NCBI GenBank assembly: GCA_017615245.1
Contig: JAGAAL010000010.1
Span: 1-46,146 of the forward strand
Length of the DNA stretch: 46,146 nt
Source of the DNA: Bacteroidaceae bacterium
GTDB lineage: Bacteria > Bacteroidota > Bacteroidia > Bacteroidales > Bacteroidaceae
Reading direction: 5' to 3'
Shown: piece by piece, positions 35,297-44,261 of the stretch
Layout of the letters: every line of letters starts with the position of its first letter
How positions within the stretch are numbered: position 1 is the first letter of the stretch
Made by a program: the position numbers and the translations under genes
The notes under the pieces: model-generated
What the model was told of the DNA's origin: nothing
The model's input: the letters and a program-made list of their open reading frames with translations, nothing else
The model's database searches: none

Positions 35297-38200
35297 TTAT
35301 CTGAAGAGTCGTAAGTTACCGTTCATAATATGAAGCCCCTTAGTTGGAGAGGACAGCCTCATGCCGGATAGGGAATAGACATTACGGTCTTGGGCAGAAA
35401 GAGACGCAGACAGGTTGCGGATGCTATTTGCATCGTCCACACGCTCAAGACGGAAATCATCCACTTTGAACCATCCATCATTATTTGTGGCGGTGGTTCC
35501 GTCCCCATGTCGGTTGCTGGTTGCAACGCCCAGCTTCAGAGACTCGCCCTCACGAATGGAGAATACCACGCTGATTTCCTTCAGGCTTTGATTGTGTTCG
35601 CTATTGCCTGCAAAGGTGTTGATTTCGCCTGGGGTGAGGTTGGACGCATAGTCGGATTCATGACCGAAATAGGTCACATAGTTGTTTGCAAACAATCGCA
35701 CGTTGTTATACTGTCCTGGGATGGCCATACGACAACTGAGGAGGTATGTACCGGGAGAGAGTCCGCTGACTGTCTGATAGAGGCGGAAGTCGGCAGGAAA
35801 CTGATTGCTATTGATCCAGCAGAGGTTTTGTCCGCTATAGTTGCTTCCGTCTTTGTTGATGCCCCACGAAGAACCTGCAAACTGGCCTTCTGTTTTCCAC
35901 CCGTAAGGACATCCCCGAACGGTGGTTCCGTCGTTCAATACTCCTTTTGCCTTGTATTCAAAGTCTGGATTCTGGAGCAGGTAGGTCAGATCGTTGGCAG
36001 AACTGCTCGTGACCTTCATCGAAGTGAGAACGAGTGCGGGGTCGAGGAAATAGACGACGAGCGTGATGTCTTTATCCTCATCGGAGAGGTAGGAGAAGTC
36101 TCCCTTGGCATATCCGCGTACCACTCCTGATGCCCAGTCGCCTCCAGTCTCTGCCTCAACCTTGATGCTCTTGGCCTGGGGACTTGCCCCGTCAATCGAG
36201 ACGGCAAATCGCAAATCGAGACCTTGATAAAGCGGGAACGAAGGCAGGCAGTGAACTTCGATAGCATTTGAGCCGGCTTTCACTGGGATGCGATAGGTGG
36301 CTGATGGTGCTGATATGGGGTTAGAGTACTGCTTGTAATTGAGCGGCCAAATGGTCAAGGCATTTTCAACATCGCCTAATCCCTGAATGACGGTGAAGTC
36401 CGAGCTACCTCGTGTGGACTCATACTGATGGGCTGAGACGAGGGTCGTTTGCTTTGAGGTCTCGTAGATGAGACCCGACGTGTTGACATCTTCCCCGGTT
36501 GCTACTTCCAACTCTTTGAACTTTGCCTCGCCAAGAGGTGCATAGCTCATCATGCCGTTCCATTTACCACCTGCTATGCCTGTGTTGTAGCGATTTGTAA
36601 GCGACACAATCTGACGGAACGCCTGATGCGACTGCTCACCCAATGCAGCTGTCTGCTCGGCATCACCTCGTTGGGCAGCCTTATAACTGAGGTTGGCAGC
36701 CATAACCTTGTTGTTCATGGCCGCAGCTGCTTCGATTGGGTAGGTAATCAACTGGAACCAGGCATCTTTGAGGTTGGATGGGATGCGGGCTTCGAGTGCC
36801 TTCACCTCTGTCACCAAGGCATCATACCACTCCATGCGTTGGCGCATTTCATCGGTAGAATATGAGATGTTGATTTCGAATTCCGGTTTGCCGCTTTGTA
36901 CAATGCGGTAATACTCCTTTTTAATATTATATATATCATCCGCAAAATCTTCACCGAACATCTCTGCACCCCATTGACGGATGTATCGGTTAGGCTCATG
37001 ACTGTCAACGGAATGGACATCCCAGGCAAAATCGAGCGCAAAGCAGATTTCAAATTCCTGCGGCTTGATGTCACCCACATTGAACACCCATACTGTCTTG
37101 CAGTTCAACTCGTAGGCTTTCATCATCTCAAACCAAGTGAGGGCAGGAGCACTACTTGCCAACCACAACCAACACTGAGGCCATCCCCAATAGGAGAAGT
37201 GGTAGTACACTCCTCCACCTCCGCTGCGACGTTGTTCACTCTTGTTGGAGAGCTGACGGATATATCCGTAGTTATCGTCGGCCCAAAGCAGGGTGACATC
37301 ATCGGGCAGGCTGATACCTTGACGATAAATGTTGAGTGCTTCCTTGTATGGGCAGTAAATCTGAGGAACGAGAGCTGGGTCTTTATCCAGATTGTCTTTG
37401 ATGAGCTGACGCTGAGCTGTGATGATCTGCCGCATAGCAGTAGCCTTCTCTTCCAAGGTGTTATAACCAGGCATACCTGAATCGTGAATGCCACGCATTC
37501 CGACAGTATAGATGGCATCATTGTTCTTCGATTCCTTTACACGGTCGCCCCAATAACGGCTGATAACCTGACTATTGGTCTTCCAGTTCCAATCACCGCG
37601 AGTGACGCCTGGATATTCCTTGCCGAAGTTGTTGTTCCACTCGTCCACATTGTCGCGCAACATCTGTTCACAATGGCTTGAACCAAGAACAATATCGTAC
37701 TTACGGGCCATCTGCGGGTTTGCCTTATAATACCAAAAAGCCTTTGTGCAAGGATGCATGGCTGGCCACAGATAATTAGCTTTCAAACGAAGCAGGAGTT
37801 GAAACACTCGTTCGTAGGTCTTCGGACCTGCATCGCCTATGTCTGTATCCATTGTTTGTTTGGCCCATGGCTGAAGCCCCCAGTCCTCATCGTTGATGAA
37901 GATGCCACGATATTTCACTGATGGGGGGCCAAACACCTGGGAACCTGCACATACGGTCACAACATCGTGACGAGCAGGCTTGACATCTGCCCACCACACC
38001 AGCGGACTGACACCCATCATGCGCGAGAGTTCCAACATTCCGTATGCTGTTCCTCGAGGATCACTACCAAAGATGACCACAGCTCGTCCGATGTCGGCAG
38101 TTGGCTGCTCAACAATAGTGATGCAGAACGTTTCCCACTTTCCTGCAACCTGCATGGTGTCGATTTTATGGTTTACAGCTAAAGAGTCGATAAGCTTGCT

Positions 38201-38491
38201 CTGCCCTACCGTTCCTGCCATAATCGCATACGAACTAACTGTCAACACACGGCGGATAGCTGGCTTGATACCCGTCACACTCTTCACATCATCCGAAAGC
38301 ATAGTAGCAACTGCAGTAACTACCTGAGCATCGCCGGAACTGATGAAGATAGGAGTAGCAACACGATTAGCAACGATAGGAACATCGTTCATTCCTGCTG
38401 CTTCAAATTTAACATGCAACCCATCTTTCTGGGCCATCAGAAACTGCACCGTCGTACAGCAAAACAAAAGGATTGATAGATATCGTTTCAT
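35297..38491 (-). CDS. GH115 alpha-glucuronidase with extra C-terminal module, secreted (second copy)
   Basis: A 1064-residue GH115 enzyme, first gene of the block read from the 38.5 kb promoter. The signal peptide ends near LMAQ. The N-terminal domain (AIMAGTVGQSKLID) leads into the catalytic region with LVWWADVKPARHD, KYRGIFINDEDWGLQPW (E202), LLLRLKANYLWPAMH, GSSHCEQM, VTLLWADDNYGYIRQL and VWVFNVGDIKPQEFE. After the usual C-terminal beta domain, this copy has a CBM4_9-like module (about 865-1030; QNPDFEYKAKG, LSPGTYLLSCRM, WFKVDDFRLERV) and a tail with VYSLSGMRL and GLHIMNG. The other GH115 lacks both. The two may differ in side-chain context or location; that is inference. Confidence 0.93.
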   Translation of the reverse strand: MKRYLSILLFCCTTVQFLMAQKDGLHVKFEAAGMNDVPIVANRVATPIFISSGDAQVVTAVATMLSDDVKSVTGIKPAIRRVLTVSSYAIMAGTVGQSKLIDSLAVNHKIDTMQVAGKWETFCITIVEQPTADIGRAVVIFGSDPRGTAYGMLELSRMMGVSPLVWWADVKPARHDVVTVCAGSQVFGPPSVKYRGIFINDEDWGLQPWAKQTMDTDIGDAGPKTYERVFQLLLRLKANYLWPAMHPCTKAFWYYKANPQMARKYDIVLGSSHCEQMLRDNVDEWNNNFGKEYPGVTRGDWNWKTNSQVISRYWGDRVKESKNNDAIYTVGMRGIHDSGMPGYNTLEEKATAMRQIITAQRQLIKDNLDKDPALVPQIYCPYKEALNIYRQGISLPDDVTLLWADDNYGYIRQLSNKSEQRRSGGGGVYYHFSYWGWPQCWLWLASSAPALTWFEMMKAYELNCKTVWVFNVGDIKPQEFEICFALDFAWDVHSVDSHEPNRYIRQWGAEMFGEDFADDIYNIKKEYYRIVQSGKPEFEINISYSTDEMRQRMEWYDALVTEVKALEARIPSNLKDAWFQLITYPIEAAAAMNNKVMAANLSYKAAQRGDAEQTAALGEQSHQAFRQIVSLTNRYNTGIAGGKWNGMMSYAPLGEAKFKELEVATGEDVNTSGLIYETSKQTTLVSAHQYESTRGSSDFTVIQGLGDVENALTIWPLNYKQYSNPISAPSATYRIPVKAGSNAIEVHCLPSFPLYQGLDLRFAVSIDGASPQAKSIKVEAETGGDWASGVVRGYAKGDFSYLSDEDKDITLVVYFLDPALVLTSMKVTSSSANDLTYLLQNPDFEYKAKGVLNDGTTVRGCPYGWKTEGQFAGSSWGINKDGSNYSGQNLCWINSNQFPADFRLYQTVSGLSPGTYLLSCRMAIPGQYNNVRLFANNYVTYFGHESDYASNLTPGEINTFAGNSEHNQSLKEISVVFSIREGESLKLGVATSNRHGDGTTATNNDGWFKVDDFRLERVDDANSIRNLSASLSAQDRNVYSLSGMRLSSPTKGLHIMNGNLRLFR

Positions 38492-38544
38492 ATGTTTTAT
38501 GAATTATTATTTTTGATTCGGATTATACTTTGCAGCACACTCTC

Positions 38545-38563
38545 GTTTCCAAGTGCAAAGTTA
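38545..38563 (-). promoter_or_regulatory. Promoter box for the GH115-GH98-GH43 block
   Basis: On the minus strand the sequence is TAACTTTGCACTTGGAAAC; TAACTTTG fits the TAnnTTTG -7 consensus. It ends 54 nt before the GH115 start. The 19-bp match to the box at 26.8 kb suggests shared control of both blocks. Confidence 0.6.
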
Positions 38564-38746
38564 TGAGTTTTCTTTATGTTTAATTTACATTATATTGATT
38601 TATCAGTTATAATTTCGTTCCCCTTATGTATTCTGTTTGGACAGGAAGGTGGTGTGGTTTGTTGTTTTTTTTGCAAAATAGTTGTGATTTTGTACTTTCT
38701 CAAGAAAAAATAGATAAAACATAAATGGTAAATGATATTTGTTTTG

Positions 38747-38754
38747 TATTTTTG
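38747..38754 (+). promoter_or_regulatory. Candidate -7 box for the regulator gene
   Basis: TATTTTTG, followed by CAG, matches TAnnTTTG and lies 83 bp before the chosen regulator start at 38837. No -33 TTTG is seen at the expected distance. Confidence 0.45.
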
Positions 38755-38836
38755 CAGTCAAGATACCGGAGGGCTGCCTAAAGTTTGTGGTGAGCCTAGC
38801 GAACTAAGGTCATTTCACATCATATATTCTACATTT

Positions 38837-41800
38837 ATGCGTAGCATTTTAACAATACTCCTATTGATGGTGGTCGGGGCAGCACAGGCTCAGCGTGCCC
38901 GACTCTACACAACACAGAACGGATTGAACTCGAGCGCACTCTATACGGCGTGCTTCGATTCGAAGGGAATGGCTTGGGTGACGGGTGTGGGCACCCTTCA
39001 ATTGTTCGATGGTTCGACATTTATGGATGTGCTCCACGACGGGAGTGAGTTGAAGAATGCAGTCTTTTTGAACGTGATGGAGTGGAAGGACGATCAGTAC
39101 TGGTTGGTGACTGGTAAGGGGTTGCAACTATACGACCTGCGCAGAAACCGAGTAGAACAAGTGCTGCTTTCCACCGATGAGGAGCCCTACTCCCTTCCAT
39201 TAGGCCGCATGGTGAGATATCCCAAGCAGGATTATGCGCTGATTACCACTTCGGGAATGGGCTTATACGTGTTCGACATGGAGGCACGGAAGGTGGACAG
39301 CAAGCTGACCAAGCAGCTATCGGAGTTGGTGGGAGTGAAGATGTTCAGAGATGTGATAGTCGGTGCAGACGGGCGGCTGTGGGGAAGCGGAGTAGGCAAG
39401 AATCTGTTTTGCATAGACCTGGCACAGATGAAGGAGTGCCCCCTGCAGATAACAGCAGAGGCGCAAGCTGTGCTCGACAGTCACAATGCGACGGATTTCT
39501 GCGAGTTGCGGAAGTCACACAACATACTGATTGCTACAACGGCAGGAATGCTGGTGTACGACAACAACAGCGGAGTGGTACGCAAGTTGAAAGGAAACAG
39601 GGAGATAACCTACACGGTGTCGTGCATCAAGGAGACGAAAGACGGACGGGTGATGCTGGGAATGGACAGTCACGGATTGTGGGTGATGAACGAAGATGAG
39701 AACATCGTGCCCTACGAGATGCCTGATAAAAACATAGACCTGACGTACGGAAAGGTGCGGTCGATCGACGAGGATGTTGAGGGGAACATGATTGTGTGTA
39801 TGTATAAGAAAGGTGTGCTCGTGGTGCCGAAAAATCAGGACAATTTCTCCTATATGCCCATATCGCCCACATCGGATCACGCAAATGCAACCTGCATCAC
39901 AGCAATCGCTGTGGATCACGATGGAAACTACTGGATAGGTGCTGACGGATGTGGGGTGCTGAAATGTAAGAGTACAGACCTGAGTGATGCCCAACTGATA
40001 ACTGGCGGACTGGCCTCACCTCAAGTGCAGTCCATCGAGGTGGACCGTGATGGAACAGTTTGGGTAGGTTCGTTCGGTGGAGGTGTGCAACAGCTGCAGG
40101 GAGAACGGTTTGTGACTCCCGAATGGTTGCAACGACTAGCTCACATGCCCGTCATGTCGATGAGCTACGACCCTCAGCGTCACCTCATGTATGTGGGTAC
40201 GAACGGTGGAGGAGTCCTGATGCTGGATCTCACCAGACACGACATCACACCACTCTCAAAATACGGAGACTTCAACTCATGGGTTGCCGCTTTATTTTGC
40301 GATGCGGAAGGAATATTGTGGTGCGGAACGGTGAGCGAAACGTCGTACTTCAACCCATCGTCGCTGATGCTCAAGCGAGTGACATTCGAAGAAGTTGACA
40401 ACAAAGCAGCGCAATGTTTTGCTGCAGACGGCATGGATGTGTTAATAGGAACGAATGTGGGACTCTACAGATATGCACCCGAGGGCGGGAAGGCTAAGTT
40501 AATACTCACAGGATGTAATGTACAGTCGATTGAGACGACAAAAACCGATATATGGGTGGCTACATCAAACCGCATCGTACGAATAGACAAGCGGACAGAA
40601 ACACCATACACCTACACATCTTTTGGCGGTTATTACATTGGCGACTTTACTAAAATGGCATCTTGTCAGTCGCCTGGACATACGATTTATTTTGGAGCAG
40701 ATAACGGAATCATTGGGTTCAACGAAATGAACCTGAAACAGCTACACAAACTGAAAAACCCGTTGATGTTGACCGAATTGAGGGTGAATGGTCAGAACTG
40801 CTTCTACGACGGAAGCGGAAATGGAGCGAACGTGCTTGACCAATCGCTGCTATATGCTACGAAGCTGAATGTGCCATACGACCAAAACACGCTAGAATTC
40901 ACCTTCTGTGTGCCCGACTATTCGGCCCCCAACCGCATCTTCTACCGATACAAGCTTGAGGGCTACGACAAAAACTGGCGCGCCGCTTCGGCAAACCATG
41001 AAGCCTACTATTCAAGTCTGCCGTCGGGGGACTACACGCTCATGATTCAGGCCTACTACGAGAACAACGAAAGTCAGATTGTGGAGAAGAAACTGAGCAT
41101 CCATGTGGGCTATCCGTGGTATGCCACTTGGTGGGCTTGGCTGATTTATCTGGCGATGGCCGGACTGACGCTCTACTATCTGTATAACACCTACAAGGTG
41201 CGAACCAGACAGAAACAACTCTTGTCGCAAGTACGCCACAACGAGCAGATCAAGGAAGCCAAACTGAGAATGTTTGCAAGCATCGCTCATGAGATGAAAT
41301 CACCCCTAACGATGATTGTGTCGCCTCTGCGTCAACTCATGAGCGAACAGGAAGACCAAAATGGCGAAGGGCTGAAGACAAAAGGCAAAGGGCAACAAGG
41401 TGAACATGAGGAGCAGCGACAGAGTCTGTACAAGGTCATGAGCATGAACTGCGAACGACTGATGCGTATCGTAAAACAGGTGACAGACATCCGCAGGATA
41501 GACAACGGACAGTTCCTGTTACACTTCTCTGAAGTCAACTTCGCCGATTATGCCGATGAGATATTCAAAAGTTTCTCTGGATATGCCGTTTCGAAACGCA
41601 TCTCGTTTGTGATAGAGCACACAAACAGAAATGCAAACATCTGGATAGACAAGGTACACTTCGAAAAAATACTGTCGAACCTGCTGTCCAACGCATTCAA
41701 GTTCACACCCGTTGAAGGACGTGTCATTGTGAAGACACGACCCATCAGGATAGACGCGAAAGACTGGTTTGAAATCCGTGTGTACAACAGCGGATCCTCC

Positions 41801-42946
41801 ATCGATCCGAAAGACATGCCTCATATCTTCGAGCGCTTCTATCAAGCCGACAATGGTGAAAAAATCAGCGAGGGGTCCGGCATCGGACTCAACCTCGCAA
41901 CAGAGCTGGTGAACCTCCATCACGGAACCATCACAGCAAACAATGTGGACCCCGAAGGTGTGGAATTCGTCATACAGTTCCCATTGGGACAATCACACCT
42001 CAGCAGCGATGAACTCATCGCAAGAGATGCGACCGAGCCTAACAGCCTCGTAGGGAACGAGCTGACCGAACTGCCCACCCCTGATACTGACGAAAGCGAG
42101 GGCGAAAACGACAGTAGTGAAGACGGGGAAGAGTCGGGAGAGAAGAAGATACGGACAGTGCTCATTGTCGATGACGATGAAAGCCTCTGTGACTATGTGA
42201 GTGACATGCTGAAAGAACACTATCATGTCATCGTGGCATACAATGGGGATAGTGCATGGCAGCAAATCCTCACCCAGCGACCCGATGCAGTCGTGACTGA
42301 TATACGCATGCCCGTATGCGACGGAATAGAATTGTGTAAGCGTATACGAAGGAATCCCGATACCGACAACCTCCCCATCATCATCCTTACGAGCGAGAGT
42401 AGCGACAAGACACACATCTACAGTCTGAACCTCGATGTGGATCACTTCATCAACAAACCATTCAACCCACTCATGCTGCAAGGAGCCGTAGCACACAGCA
42501 TGCGAGTGAGGGAGCGCATGATGAGTCGCCTACGTCGCACCGAGGTAGGATTCGACTACACCACCACGACCATTGATAATCCCGACGAGAAATTATTCAG
42601 TCGAATCATCCAGACTATCAAATCTCATATCGACGATACTTCTTTCGGCGTGAACGAGTTAGCTGGCGAAATAGGTGTGAGCCGTGGATACCTCAATCGG
42701 AAAATCAAGGAACGTTATGGCATGCCGCCCGTCAATTTCATCCGTTCATACCGCTTGAAACAATCCGCCTACCTGCTGGTGAACAACCAAGTCAGCATTT
42801 CGGATGTAGCCTATCGGATGGGGTTCTCGTCGCATCCATATTTCAGTAATGTGTTCCGTGAGTATTTCGGTATGTCGCCCAAGGAGTTTGTCGCATATTA
42901 TGCTGACAATGCAAACGAAGATGTGCTACAGAAAATCTTGGAATAG
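38837..42946 (+). CDS. Hybrid two-component system regulator (HTCS)
   Basis: A 1369-residue one-protein signalling system that senses an oligosaccharide in the periplasm and activates transcription. A signal peptide (MRSILTILLL...AQAQ) is followed by a beta-propeller of Reg_prop repeats (to about 680), a Y_Y_Y domain (about 690-755), a membrane segment (about 761-783), HisKA with IAHEMKSPLT (H818), HATPase_c with NLLSNAFKF and GSGIGLNLATEL, a receiver with phospho-acceptor D1155 in VTDIRMP, and an AraC-type DNA-binding domain (about 1253-1362). The ATG at 38837 is preferred to an upstream in-frame start at 38732 because it begins with the signal peptide. A heptamer array lies in the loop between the two HisKA helices. 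It is divergent from the degradative cluster, which it probably controls. Confidence 0.95.
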   Translation: MRSILTILLLMVVGAAQAQRARLYTTQNGLNSSALYTACFDSKGMAWVTGVGTLQLFDGSTFMDVLHDGSELKNAVFLNVMEWKDDQYWLVTGKGLQLYDLRRNRVEQVLLSTDEEPYSLPLGRMVRYPKQDYALITTSGMGLYVFDMEARKVDSKLTKQLSELVGVKMFRDVIVGADGRLWGSGVGKNLFCIDLAQMKECPLQITAEAQAVLDSHNATDFCELRKSHNILIATTAGMLVYDNNSGVVRKLKGNREITYTVSCIKETKDGRVMLGMDSHGLWVMNEDENIVPYEMPDKNIDLTYGKVRSIDEDVEGNMIVCMYKKGVLVVPKNQDNFSYMPISPTSDHANATCITAIAVDHDGNYWIGADGCGVLKCKSTDLSDAQLITGGLASPQVQSIEVDRDGTVWVGSFGGGVQQLQGERFVTPEWLQRLAHMPVMSMSYDPQRHLMYVGTNGGGVLMLDLTRHDITPLSKYGDFNSWVAALFCDAEGILWCGTVSETSYFNPSSLMLKRVTFEEVDNKAAQCFAADGMDVLIGTNVGLYRYAPEGGKAKLILTGCNVQSIETTKTDIWVATSNRIVRIDKRTETPYTYTSFGGYYIGDFTKMASCQSPGHTIYFGADNGIIGFNEMNLKQLHKLKNPLMLTELRVNGQNCFYDGSGNGANVLDQSLLYATKLNVPYDQNTLEFTFCVPDYSAPNRIFYRYKLEGYDKNWRAASANHEAYYSSLPSGDYTLMIQAYYENNESQIVEKKLSIHVGYPWYATWWAWLIYLAMAGLTLYYLYNTYKVRTRQKQLLSQVRHNEQIKEAKLRMFASIAHEMKSPLTMIVSPLRQLMSEQEDQNGEGLKTKGKGQQGEHEEQRQSLYKVMSMNCERLMRIVKQVTDIRRIDNGQFLLHFSEVNFADYADEIFKSFSGYAVSKRISFVIEHTNRNANIWIDKVHFEKILSNLLSNAFKFTPVEGRVIVKTRPIRIDAKDWFEIRVYNSGSSIDPKDMPHIFERFYQADNGEKISEGSGIGLNLATELVNLHHGTITANNVDPEGVEFVIQFPLGQSHLSSDELIARDATEPNSLVGNELTELPTPDTDESEGENDSSEDGEESGEKKIRTVLIVDDDESLCDYVSDMLKEHYHVIVAYNGDSAWQQILTQRPDAVVTDIRMPVCDGIELCKRIRRNPDTDNLPIIILTSESSDKTHIYSLNLDVDHFINKPFNPLMLQGAVAHSMRVRERMMSRLRRTEVGFDYTTTTIDNPDEKLFSRIIQTIKSHIDDTSFGVNELAGEIGVSRGYLNRKIKERYGMPPVNFIRSYRLKQSAYLLVNNQVSISDVAYRMGFSSHPYFSNVFREYFGMSPKEFVAYYADNANEDVLQKILE
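41367..41394 (+). repeat. Heptamer array inside the HTCS kinase domain (AAAGGCA type)
   Basis: Four 7-bp units: AAGGGCT, GAAGACA, AAAGGCA, AAGGGCA. They encode GLKTKGKGQ in a hydrophilic loop between the phospho-His helix and the second HisKA helix. Confidence 0.6.
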
Positions 42947-42965
42947 GTTCTGATTTGGTAAACCG

Positions 42966-43952
42966 TCATTCTGCTTCCTTCACAAGGAAGATTTGCGTTG
43001 GAAGGTGGTCACTATACCCATTGAGCCACACTCCACTTGCAAAGGTATGTTTGGGAGCACCCTTTGTCTTTCCTTCCTGAGTGATAAGGAAATCACGAAG
43101 ATAGATCTCGTTCTTGCGGAACTTCAGAGATGAATAGTCCGTCACATTTTCTGGATTCAACAGATTCTCTGAGATGATAATCTGGTCAAAGAGGCTCCAC
43201 TTGCCATCATAGAGCAAAGTCCCCTGCCCTACCTTGTAAAGTGTCTCGTACCAAGGGTTGAACATATCGCCTGGCTTACAGTCTTTCTGTTTTTGCTTGG
43301 CTCCTAATGCCTTGGTTACGCTCTTGTCTTTGGGATCATCATTCAAGTCTCCCATCACCACAACTCGTTCTGCCGGATTGGCTGCAAAGATAGAATCAAT
43401 CATTTTGCGAACCTGACGCCCTGCCATCTCGCGGAACTCGCTGTCGGCTGCACGTGAAGACCAATGGTTGACGATGAAACTAATCTTATCGCCTGCAATG
43501 GTTCCGCTGGCAATCAAGAATCCACGTGTAGCACGAGTGGTGTCACCATTCTCATATATATAATTAGTAAGGTGATAGTGCTCCAGTTTGAAAATGGCTG
43601 GATTATAGAAGAACGCACAATCTACGCCACGCTTGTCGGGGCCTTCGATATGGATGATATCCCAGCCCTTATCCCTCAAGGCCGGTCCCTTCAGCAGGTC
43701 TTCGAGCACACGGCGGTTCTCTACCTCTGACAAACCAATAATTGCCGGGCTTTTACATACTTTCTGTATACCTGACTTCATGGTCATCTCCGTACCGAGG
43801 TTCGCCAAAACCTGCGCCATGTTCTTCAGCTTGTTCGTGTACTTCAACGCTCCCCATTTATTTGTTCCATCGGGCAAACACTCATAATCATTCTTCCCTT
43901 CATCGTGAATGGTATCGAACAGGTTCTCGAGATTGTAGAAAGCAACGCCATA
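42966..43952 (-). pseudogene. 5'-truncated endonuclease/exonuclease/phosphatase-family gene
   Basis: The frame encodes about 328 residues of a secreted-type EEP-family protein (metal-dependent phosphodiesterase fold). It is recognisable from YGVAFYNLENLFDTIHDEG, through GLSEVENRRVLEDLL, GPDKRGVDCAFFYNP, VNHWSSR and VVMGDLNDDP to YSDHLPTQIFL at the end. All metal and catalytic motifs remain. The 5' end is lost: just before YGVAFYN there is an in-frame TAG (43953-43955) and no ATG lies between it and the conserved sequence. The signal peptide and first residues seen in relatives are absent. A TTG at 43877 would start inside the domain and is not a credible native start. The gene is convergent with the HTCS gene, 19 bp apart. 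Confidence 0.75.
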
Positions 43953-44261
43953 CTAAAGACTCGCATCACAAAGACTTTTGTACGATTTGCCAAGGACGGC
44001 GATTATGATAAACTTAAGAATAGAATTAAGTTTTTTACTGGGAACTTCACACTTTATATCCCTTCTACCTTGCAACCTATCAAGGTTGGCATCTACTTTA
44101 ACTACAACATGGTAACAGATAAAGTGGATTTGTTTACTTTTGACGAATACTACCAGAGATTGCTGCATTGTAGGATAGGTCGTTTAGGCACTATATTAGC
44201 AGCACGGCTGTCTGCCGCTCTGCGGACAGATTTTGCTAAGTATTCATTTGTTTTTTATTGA
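43953..44261 (+). pseudogene. Unidentified ORF fragment, 5'-truncated
   Basis: This open frame of about 100 residues runs LKTRITKTFVRFAKDGDYDK to a stop at 44259-44261. Its composition looks protein-like (FFTGNFTLYIP, VDLFTFDEYYQRLL), but the frame continues upstream only into the antisense of the nuclease-family gene, so the natural start is missing. I do not recognise the family. The last part, encoding ARLSAALRTD, coincides with a small inverted repeat at 44208-44229. It may be a remnant brought in by a rearrangement, or not a gene at all. Confidence 0.3.

Larger units (their letters stand above)
38492..38836. other. Divergent intergenic region between GH115 and the regulator
   Basis: This 345-bp AT-rich region carries a minus-strand promoter box (38545-38563) for the degradative block and a plus-strand box (38747-38754) for the regulator gene. 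As the space between an HTCS gene and its presumed target operon, it is the most likely place for the regulator's binding site, but I could not pick out a convincing direct repeat by eye. Confidence 0.5.

Noticed and set aside
42966-43877. Annotating the nuclease-family gene as intact from the TTG at 43877
   Set aside because: Conserved family sequence continues upstream of that codon to 43952, so the TTG is internal and the gene is 5'-truncated.
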